Notes under the pieces: model-generated
Databases searched by the model: none
Seen by the model: the letters and a program-made list of their open reading frames with translations, nothing else
What the model was told of the DNA's origin: nothing
Made by a program: the position numbers and the translations under genes
Source: Deltaproteobacteria bacterium
Lineage (GTDB): Bacteria > Desulfobacterota > Desulfobulbia > Desulfobulbales > VMSU01
Direction of reading: 5' to 3'
Length of the DNA stretch: 10,701 nt
NCBI GenBank assembly: GCA_024274995.1
Contig: JAJSAA010000004.1
Coordinates: forward strand, 1-10,701
Shown here: piece by piece, positions 5,441 through 10,701 of the stretch
Layout: each line of letters opens with the position of its first letter
Position numbering within the stretch: the first letter of the stretch is position 1

Positions 5441-6220
5441 ATGAATTTTTCTCTTCTATCCTTTTTCCGTAAAGGCAAAAACAACTCCAGCGGCGGGGAG
5501 GGTATCCCTGCCGAACACCGGCATGACCGCGAACAATTTCAGGAGGTTTTACAATCTTTTCAGGCCACCAGGGTGGAAGACCGCCTGCAGGTGCTTGATT
5601 TATTTCTGTCACAGGAGCGCCACGTAACCCTGGCTGAATTAATGAAGATAATCGCCGACCGCCGACCGGAGCTCCTTGACCAGGCCTTTCTCCAGGAAAC
5701 CATGAATATGTTTTGTCAATTCGGTTTCGCTCAGCGCCGTAATTTCGACAATAAAGACACCCTCTATGAGCATCTCCATCTCGGCAGACATCACGACCAC
5801 CTGATATGCACCAAATGCGGAATGATTCAAGAATTCCACGATCACATTCTCGAAGAACGGCAACTGACCATCGCTGAAGAATTTAATTTTCATCCACTGC
5901 AGCATAAAACAGAAATTTATGGCCTCTGTGACAAATGCCTGTCTCATCGGCAGCCCAGCCTGCCTCTTTATATGGCAGCGGCGGGTGAACGGGTGCAAAT
6001 CACCAATATCATTGGCGGCCGGGAGGCTAAACGCCGCCTGACGGGTATGGGACTGACCATGGGCGCCGATATAGAAATAATCAGCAGCAGCCCATCCGGC
6101 CCCCTGGTTGTAGTTGTTAATGGTACCAGACTGGCTCTGGGAATCGGCGTGGCCGGCAAGGTCATGGTTACCCATGCCTCAAAACACGAAAAACATGAAA
6201 AACAAAATTCAGACAATTAA
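5441..6220 (+). CDS. Fur-family metalloregulator fused to a FeoA (SH3-like) domain
   Basis: The 259-aa protein has three parts. Residues 1-30 are a variable basic/polar lead. Residues about 32-168 form a Fur domain with HHDHLICTKCGMIQEF (117-132) containing C123/C126, and YGLCDKC (160-166) containing C163/C166. These are the structural zinc cysteines; H118, H120 and H155 are likely sensory-metal ligands. Residues about 176-245 form a FeoA domain: GERVQITNIIGG (182-193), RLTGMGLTMGADIEI (199-213) and NGTRLALGIGVAGKVMV (227-243). Normally Fur (about 140 aa) and FeoA (about 75 aa) are separate; the layout recalls DtxR/IdeR regulators with their C-terminal SH3-like domain. The usual recognition-helix residues T-V-Y-R read F-L-Q-E here (83-86), so DNA specificity or binding may differ. 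No feoB is nearby. The start has only a weak ribosome binding site. Confidence 0.88.
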   Translation: MNFSLLSFFRKGKNNSSGGEGIPAEHRHDREQFQEVLQSFQATRVEDRLQVLDLFLSQERHVTLAELMKIIADRRPELLDQAFLQETMNMFCQFGFAQRRNFDNKDTLYEHLHLGRHHDHLICTKCGMIQEFHDHILEERQLTIAEEFNFHPLQHKTEIYGLCDKCLSHRQPSLPLYMAAAGERVQITNIIGGREAKRRLTGMGLTMGADIEIISSSPSGPLVVVVNGTRLALGIGVAGKVMVTHASKHEKHEKQNSDN

Positions 6221-6268
6221 ACAAGGATCGTTTAAAAACGGCATTTTTACCTTGGTGGCAACTAATAC

Positions 6269-8020
6269 ATGAGGGTATATATAGCCAAGAAAGCTGGCTT
6301 CTGCATGGGAGTGCGAAGGGCGGTTGATTTAACCATTAACCTGGTGAATCGGGAAGGTGGAAATATTTCCACCTACGGGCCGCTGATTCATAATCCCCAG
6401 GTTCTTGCCGTCCTGGAGGACAAGGGGGTTGGGGTATTAAGGGAGGTGCCTGATAGGCCTTCCGCTCCCGGAACGGTAATTATCAGGGCTCACGGCGTCC
6501 CTCCGGCCGAGAAAAAGGCCCTGCAGGATGCTGGCCTACAGGTCAAGGATGCCACCTGCCCCAGGGTTTTAAAGGTGCAGGCCATTATCTACCGCCACCG
6601 CAAGCTAGGCATGACCACGGTAATTATCGGGGATCGCAATCATGCCGAAGTGGAGGGCCTGATGGGCTACGCCGGGCCTGACTGCCGGGTGGTGAGTAAC
6701 GGGGCAGATGCCGGGGCTCTGCGCCTGCAGGGCGAATACATCATTGTCAGTCAGACCACCCAGGACGAATTATCCTTTAACCAGCTCTGCCGGATTATTC
6801 AGGATAAAAACCCAGGCGGCCGGGTGTTCAGCACTATCTGCGACTCCACCCATAAACGTCAGCACGAGGTAAGAAAACTCTGCCGGATCGTCGATGCCTT
6901 AGTCGTGGTGGGCGGCCGGGCCAGCGCCAATACCAAACGCCTGGCCGAGATCGCCACCGGAATGGGGAAGAAAGTTTTTTTGATTGAGACCGAGTCCGAA
7001 ATTGACCCTGATAAAATAAACGCCTTCAAACGCGTAGGGGTAACGGCTGGGGCCTCCACTCCCACCTGGATGATAAACCGGGTTGTACGCACCTTGGAAG
7101 CCATTCCAAGTCATGGCGACAATCCTCTGCGAGCCTTGTCATTCAGAGTTATGCGCTGGCTCATGGCAAGCAACCTCTATGTGGCCGCCGGGGGCGGAAT
7201 TATGACTGGGGCCTGTTGCCTGTTACAAGGTATTCAGCCCACCTGGCAGCTAATGGTCATCTCCTTTGGTTATTTATTTGCCATGCATAACCTGAACCGC
7301 ATCACGGATCAACGGGCGAAGATATTTAACGACCCGGTCCTGATGAACTTCTATATTAATAATCGTAATATTTTCTTTCTGTCTTCCATTACCGCCCTTA
7401 TCGTTGCCCTTGCCATAGGCTGGACGGAGGGCCGCAGCCCATTTATCATGCTGCTGATTATGAGTATATTCGGGACATTGTACAGTGTCAAATTTATCCC
7501 GTCTTCCATGGCCGGCCTGTTGAAGGTTGAGATGTTAAAGGAGATTCCCGGTTCTAAAACCATCTTTGTAGCCCTGGCCTGGGCCCTGGTACTGACGGTA
7601 CTGCCAGCCATGAGTCAGGGGGGAGTTACCCCGCTTACCATTACTGCCTTCATCTTCATATCATTATTGGTTCTGGTACGTAACGCCGTCTTTGATCTCT
7701 TTGATCTCCAGGGTGACCGCATCGTCGGCAAAGAGACGCTGCCGGTACTTCTTGGATTTCATAATACTACCATATTACTGAAGATTATTATGGCCATACT
7801 TTTTGTTTTGCCCCCCATAATGACAGCCACCGGGATGATGATCAGACCATACGGCTATCTCCTGCTGCCTGGACTGGTTTATCTATTCCTCTTTCTTGTT
7901 TTTTATGAAAAAGGGTATTATACCCCTGGAGTGAGGTTGGAATTCGCCCTGGAGACGGCCTTTATCATTATTGGCACCTCTATATGGCTGGGCAGGTTGC
8001 TGCCGAATAATTTCATATAA
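6269..8020 (+). CDS. ispH: IspH (HMBPP reductase) fused to a UbiA-superfamily membrane prenyltransferase
   Basis: IspH catalyses the last MEP-pathway step, reducing HMBPP to IPP and DMAPP with a [4Fe-4S] cluster. Residues 1-280 are a full IspH. Cluster cysteines are C12 (KAGFCMGVRRAV), C97 (DATCPRV) and C191 (STICDSTHKRQ); substrate-pocket residues are H41, H75 (RAHGV), H125 and E127 (NHAEVEG), and TAGAST (259-264). After a short linker, residues about 295-583 form a polytopic membrane domain of roughly nine hydrophobic helices. It has two UbiA-type motifs: N343..D347...D355 (NRITDQRAKIFNDP) and D476xxD479xxxD483 (FDLFDLQGDRIVGKETLPV). The second matches the family closely; the first has wider acidic spacing than usual. 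One uninterrupted 583-aa frame joins them, against about 280-320 aa for ordinary IspH. GGTGG lies 10 nt before the ATG. The prenyl acceptor is unknown. Confidence 0.93.
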   Translation: MRVYIAKKAGFCMGVRRAVDLTINLVNREGGNISTYGPLIHNPQVLAVLEDKGVGVLREVPDRPSAPGTVIIRAHGVPPAEKKALQDAGLQVKDATCPRVLKVQAIIYRHRKLGMTTVIIGDRNHAEVEGLMGYAGPDCRVVSNGADAGALRLQGEYIIVSQTTQDELSFNQLCRIIQDKNPGGRVFSTICDSTHKRQHEVRKLCRIVDALVVVGGRASANTKRLAEIATGMGKKVFLIETESEIDPDKINAFKRVGVTAGASTPTWMINRVVRTLEAIPSHGDNPLRALSFRVMRWLMASNLYVAAGGGIMTGACCLLQGIQPTWQLMVISFGYLFAMHNLNRITDQRAKIFNDPVLMNFYINNRNIFFLSSITALIVALAIGWTEGRSPFIMLLIMSIFGTLYSVKFIPSSMAGLLKVEMLKEIPGSKTIFVALAWALVLTVLPAMSQGGVTPLTITAFIFISLLVLVRNAVFDLFDLQGDRIVGKETLPVLLGFHNTTILLKIIMAILFVLPPIMTATGMMIRPYGYLLLPGLVYLFLFLVFYEKGYYTPGVRLEFALETAFIIIGTSIWLGRLLPNNFI

Positions 8021-8052
8021 ATGAATAAACGAAGTCATGGAGACAAAAAGAG

Positions 8053-9096
8053 ATGTTAGGTTGGTTTAAAAAGAAAAAAGAAATAAATAAAGCAGCGGAT
8101 ACCATTGACCATCAGGAGCCCCAAGCCGCTGCCTCTCCCCCTCCGGCACCTGCGGTCACAGCCCCCCCCCCAGAAGTCCAGTCAGAGGGCCTGTTTAAAC
8201 GTTTAAAAAACGGCCTGCAAAAGACCAGAGAGTCACTGGTTAAACGGGTTGACGCCCTTTTTCTCGGCAAAAAGGAGATTGATGCCGAACTGCTGGATGA
8301 ATTAGAGGAGGTATTAATTACCGCCGATCTCGGAGTACAGACGGTTACTGAAATGTTAGAGGAGGCGAGAAGACAGGTTGACCGCCGGGAATTGGCCGAT
8401 ATCAGCACCCTGCGTGCCTTTCTGCAGGATAAGATGACCGGTTATTTGAATAAAAATTATAAATCAGCCGAAAAACCAGCCGCCGGCCCCTTTGTGATTA
8501 TGGTACTCGGGGTCAATGGAGTGGGCAAAACCACCACCATCGGCAAACTGGCCCACAAATTCAAGGAGTCAGGCAATAAAGTTCTGCTGGTGGCAGCCGA
8601 CACCTTCCGGGCGGCGGCGATTGATCAGCTCAAGATCTGGGGCGAACGTACCGGAGTGGAGGTCAGTGCCAAGAAACCGGGAGCTGATCCCTCTTCCGTG
8701 GTCTTTGATGCCCTGGAATATGCCAGTAGCCGTGATTTTGATGTTATTCTGGTGGACACGGCCGGTCGTTTGCATACTCAGGTTAATTTAATTGAGGAGC
8801 TGAAAAAGATCAAACGGGTGATGAATCGTAAATGCCCCGGCGCTCCCCATGAGGTAATGCTGGTTTTAGATGCCACCACCGGTCAGAATGCCCTCTCCCA
8901 GACGAAGCTCTTTAACGAGGCGGTGGAGTTAACCGCCCTCACTCTCACCAAGCTTGACGGAACCGCCAAGGGGGGCATTGTAATAAATATCTGCCGGGAG
9001 TTTTCCATTCCCATCCGCTTCATAGGGGTAGGCGAACAGATGGCAGATTTGCGTGATTTTGACGCCCATGATTTTATAAAGGCTATTTTTACATAA
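8053..9096 (+). CDS. ftsY: Signal recognition particle receptor FtsY
   Basis: FtsY is the membrane-associated SRP GTPase that docks ribosome-nascent-chain complexes for co-translational insertion. A basic N-terminus (LGWFKKKKE) and a Pro/Ala-rich linker (about 20-45) precede the four-helix N domain (46-140). The G domain shows G1 GVNGVGKTTTIGKLA (153-167), DTFRAAAIDQL (183-193), DTAGR (235-239), TKLDGTAKGG (299-308) and a C-terminal GVGEQMADLRDFD (325-337). DTFRAAA and the C-terminal segment favour FtsY over Ffh, and the methionine-rich M domain of Ffh is absent. At 347 aa it is normal for bacteria with a short acidic region. GGAGA lies 9 nt upstream. It follows the ispH fusion by 32 bp and its stop abuts the next start codon. 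The linker contains a 10-C run. Confidence 0.97.
   Translation: MLGWFKKKKEINKAADTIDHQEPQAAASPPPAPAVTAPPPEVQSEGLFKRLKNGLQKTRESLVKRVDALFLGKKEIDAELLDELEEVLITADLGVQTVTEMLEEARRQVDRRELADISTLRAFLQDKMTGYLNKNYKSAEKPAAGPFVIMVLGVNGVGKTTTIGKLAHKFKESGNKVLLVAADTFRAAAIDQLKIWGERTGVEVSAKKPGADPSSVVFDALEYASSRDFDVILVDTAGRLHTQVNLIEELKKIKRVMNRKCPGAPHEVMLVLDATTGQNALSQTKLFNEAVELTALTLTKLDGTAKGGIVINICREFSIPIRFIGVGEQMADLRDFDAHDFIKAIFT
8162..8171 (+). repeat. Run of ten C in the ftsY linker
   Basis: Ten consecutive C encode part of Ala-Pro-Pro-Pro (residues 37-40) in the disordered FtsY linker. Homopolymers of this length are prone to replication slippage and to sequencing error. A one-base change would frameshift the essential GTPase domain, so the length read here, which keeps the frame open, is probably correct. 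Confidence 0.9.
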
Positions 9097-9942
9097 ATGA
9101 AACAATACAATTATCAATACCGGAATCAACCAGGCTGCGGGGGATGTCTCCTTTTTTTCATTCTCTTTATGCTCCTTGCCGGTAACTTTCGCGGACTCTT
9201 CGAACTGTTGGGCATACTGCTTTCCGGCGGCATGTTTTTTATCTTCATTCTTATCGCTGCCTTTTGGGGCTTTTCTTATTTCATTCGCCGCAAGGTAGCG
9301 ACCTATGAACGTTCGCAAACTGAATCACATAATGAATTTGTCTATCTCCTGGTTCATATTCTGATTAAGATTGCCGAAATAGACGGCCGGGTAAGCAACG
9401 AAGAACTGAGTACCATCGAAAATTTTTTCCGTACCAGTCTGCATTATAATTACGAGCAGATGCTCTGGGTCAAGGAGTTGATCAAAGAGGCCCGCCAATC
9501 CACAATCAGCTTAGACACTCTGCTGGCAGATTTTAGGGATAAATTCGCCTACGAACCCCGTCTTATCCTGCTGGAGTTGATATATCAGGTCATATATTCC
9601 GGGGCAAAACGTATTGAACCGGAATTGGAACTGGCCGGTAAGATTGGCGATTTTCTCGGTATAAACATCTATGACCAGCAGCGGATTCGCAGCCGATACG
9701 CCTACGGCAGAACTAATGGCAGCCCTGGTAGTCAGGCCTATTCAGAAGAGGCCCGCTCTCTTGAGGTCTTAGGCCTTAAACCCGGAGCCACTCCGACTGA
9801 GATAAAAAAGGCCTATCATAAATTGAGTATGAAATATCATCCGGACAAGGTGGGTCATCTTGGGGAGGAGTTTCAAAAGGTGGCTGAAGAAAAGATGAAG
9901 GAAATTAATGCCGCTTATCAATTTTTAAGCAACTCAGGTTAA
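9097..9942 (+). CDS. Membrane-anchored TerB/J-domain protein, DjlA-like
   Basis: This is a type III J protein expected to recruit and stimulate DnaK at the inner membrane. The 281-aa protein has a CGGC motif (14-17) and hydrophobic stretch (18-29), then a strong transmembrane helix (about 45-63) ended by RRK. A TerB-like acidic helical domain follows (about 78-200, with KIAEIDGRVSNEE at 91-103). The C-terminal J domain (219-281) has the essential HPD tripeptide (248-250) inside KLSMKYHPDKVGH and ends EINAAYQFL. E. coli DjlA (271 aa) has the same order of anchor, TerB and J domain at the C-terminus. The ATG directly abuts the ftsY stop TAA and has no good Shine-Dalgarno sequence, so translation is probably coupled to ftsY. 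A co-chaperone beside the SRP receptor suggests a shared role in membrane protein biogenesis. Confidence 0.88.
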   Translation: MKQYNYQYRNQPGCGGCLLFFILFMLLAGNFRGLFELLGILLSGGMFFIFILIAAFWGFSYFIRRKVATYERSQTESHNEFVYLLVHILIKIAEIDGRVSNEELSTIENFFRTSLHYNYEQMLWVKELIKEARQSTISLDTLLADFRDKFAYEPRLILLELIYQVIYSGAKRIEPELELAGKIGDFLGINIYDQQRIRSRYAYGRTNGSPGSQAYSEEARSLEVLGLKPGATPTEIKKAYHKLSMKYHPDKVGHLGEEFQKVAEEKMKEINAAYQFLSNSG

Positions 9943-10104
9943 TAGCGGATATATTGCAACTATTCAGCGAACAGGGCAACGGCATCGCCAACCTCAAAGC
10001 TGCCAGATATAAACTGGAAATCTACTGCCAGGCCGTGCGTCTCTACAGGGGGGCAAATGATCTCGGTCGATATCAGGCTGAATAATTACGATATCTGCAT
10101 AGAT

Positions 10105-10139
10105 CTGCGGCCAATAATAGCCCGGGTGCAGGTTTTTTT
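10105..10139 (+). terminator. Probable Rho-independent terminator of the ftsY-side operon
   Basis: CTGCGGC (10105-10111) can pair with GCC (10120-10122) and GCAG (10128-10131), giving a 7-bp stem interrupted on the 3' side by a CGGGT bulge, with loop CAATAATA. G10132 and seven T (10133-10139) follow. The bulge makes it weaker than the terminator at 1055-1081, but the position after the last gene of the run fits. Confidence 0.4.
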
Positions 10140-10179
10140 ATTGCAATACGATAGGTTCTTAGTCTTCCAGGTACCCCCA

Positions 10180-10200
10180 CCCCGGCGCCCCGGCGGGGGC
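10180..10200 (+). repeat. GC-rich hairpin before the aminotransferase
   Basis: GCCCC (10187-10191), loop GGCG, GGGGC (10196-10200) form a tight hairpin. An alternative pairs CCCCG (10180-10184) with CGGGG (10194-10198). It lies in a block of almost pure G and C inside an AT-rich leader, 48 bp before the start codon. No U-tract follows on either strand, so it is not a classical terminator; it could be an RNA-stability or leader element. Confidence 0.35.
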
Positions 10201-10247
10201 TATTACAAAAAAAACAAAAGACGAAATAAACTAATAGAGGATTAAAT

Positions 10248-10701
10248 ATGGCCATCGCCAGAAAGATGGAGGAATTTGCCAAAAATTCTTCCTGGATTAG
10301 AAAGATGTTTGAAGAAGGAACTAAGATGAAGGCCCAATACGGTGCCGAAAACGTCTTTGATTTCAGCCTCGGCCACCCGGATCTGCCGCCGCCGCCCCAG
10401 TTCAGCACCGTGCTTCGGCAATTAGCCGCCGATGAGACACCGGGGATGCATAAATATATGCCCAACGGCGGATACCCGGCCGTGCGGGAAAAGATGGCGG
10501 ACAAAATTGGCGGCGAGCAGGAAGTCAAACTTGATTTTAATGACATTATCATGACCTGCGGAGCGGCCGGGGCTATTAATGTTACTTTAAAGGCCATTCT
10601 TGATCCAGGGGATGAGGTTATTATTTTAAGCCCCTTCTTTGTGGAATATAAATTTTATATTGACAATCACGGCGGGGTCAGCCGGGTGGTAAAAACCGCC
10701 G
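10248..10701 (+). CDS. Class I/II PLP-dependent aminotransferase, N-terminal part (runs off the right edge)
   Basis: The frame is open for 151 codons to the window edge. The protein belongs to the fold-type I aspartate-aminotransferase superfamily, whose members transfer amino groups between amino acids and 2-oxo acids using pyridoxal phosphate in the cytoplasm. Visible landmarks are FDFSLGHPDLPPP (37-49), HKYMPNGGYPAVREKMA (68-84), the phosphate-binding turn TCGAAGAINV (103-112), and DPGDEVIILSPFFVEY (119-134), with an aromatic residue where the cofactor ring stacks. The catalytic lysine would lie beyond the window. AGAGG sits 7 nt before the ATG at 10248. The N-terminal segment SSWIRKMFEEG (14-24) is a lead helix. 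Substrate cannot be assigned, so no gene symbol is given. Confidence 0.9.
   Translation, partial: MAIARKMEEFAKNSSWIRKMFEEGTKMKAQYGAENVFDFSLGHPDLPPPPQFSTVLRQLAADETPGMHKYMPNGGYPAVREKMADKIGGEQEVKLDFNDIIMTCGAAGAINVTLKAILDPGDEVIILSPFFVEYKFYIDNHGGVSRVVKTA

Larger units (their letters stand above)
9943..10247. other. Intergenic region between the djlA-like gene and the aminotransferase
   Basis: These 305 bp hold no gene I can defend. The first part (9954-10082) reads open in one plus frame from a TTG codon, giving about 43 residues with helix-like composition (for example ANLKAARYKLEIYCQAVRLY) before TAA at 10083-10085. It has no ribosome binding site and may be a decayed gene end or a tiny unrecognised protein. 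A probable terminator is at 10105-10139 and a GC-rich hairpin at 10180-10200. The last 40 bases are A-rich and end in the aminotransferase ribosome binding site (AGAGG, 10236-10240). No clear promoter for the aminotransferase was found. Confidence 0.5.

Noticed and set aside
5639..6175. 178-codon minus-strand ORF
   Set aside because: It is antisense to the Fur and FeoA motifs and shows no recognisable domain.
10057..10245. 62-codon plus-strand ORF just before the aminotransferase
   Set aside because: It runs through the probable terminator and the GC hairpin, has low-complexity C-terminal residues (PPPRRPGGG, then KKNKRRNK), and its codon use does not resemble the neighbours.
10073..10597. 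174-codon minus-strand ORF
   Set aside because: It is mostly antisense to the clearly recognisable aminotransferase and crosses the intergenic hairpins; no family motif.
1..10701. CRISPR arrays, tRNA or rRNA genes, transposases and insertion-sequence ends
   Set aside because: No regularly spaced repeats, cloverleaf sequences, transposase motifs or flanking inverted repeats with target duplications were seen.

Overview
This 10.7 kb chromosomal segment carries eleven protein genes, two of them cut by the window edges. Gene content and protein style suggest an anaerobic Gram-negative bacterium, most likely a Desulfobacterota (deltaproteobacterial) sulfate reducer or a relative. The pointers are a CooC-type nickel-insertion ATPase (carbon monoxide dehydrogenase maturation), a large eukaryote/gammaproteobacterial-type PurL, a ferric-uptake-regulator fused to FeoA, and an MEP-pathway IspH. 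This placement is inference; there is no rRNA or other phylogenetic marker here.

Layout. 1-903 (minus): 5' part of purL. 904-1071: an AT-rich gap holding, on the plus strand, a consensus-like promoter followed about 60 nt later by a textbook Rho-independent terminator, with no ORF between them. This is a candidate small RNA, and its terminator runs into the 3' end of the next gene. 1072-1842 (minus): cooC-like ATPase. 1843-2187: AT-rich gap with a 10-bp-phased triple repeat and the promoter/operator of a toxin-antitoxin pair. 2188-2753 (plus): ribbon-helix-helix antitoxin and overlapping MazF-type toxin, AT-richer than their neighbours and probably acquired. 2798-9942 (plus): a co-directional, closely spaced run of six genes: NamZ/DUF1343 exo-muramidase, ManC (GDP-mannose synthesis), Fur-FeoA fusion, IspH-UbiA fusion, FtsY (SRP receptor) and a membrane-anchored TerB/J-domain protein. 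9943-10247: a gap with a probable terminator and a GC-rich hairpin. 10248-10701 (plus): start of a class I/II aminotransferase.

How the genes fit together. The plus-strand run is envelope-oriented: wall-sugar turnover (NamZ), activated mannose (ManC), isoprenoid precursor formation joined to a membrane prenyltransferase (IspH-UbiA), and membrane-protein targeting (FtsY) with a membrane co-chaperone whose start codon abuts the ftsY stop. An iron-responsive regulator of unusual architecture sits directly before the [4Fe-4S] enzyme IspH.

Most notable items: (1) IspH fused to a UbiA-superfamily prenyltransferase in one 583-aa ORF; (2) a Fur domain fused to FeoA whose recognition helix lacks the usual T-V-Y-R residues; (3) the roughly 60-nt candidate sRNA with a pyrimidine-only linker; (4) the three helically phased TCAAT repeats upstream of the toxin-antitoxin locus. 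Family assignments were made by reading motifs; no database search was run.
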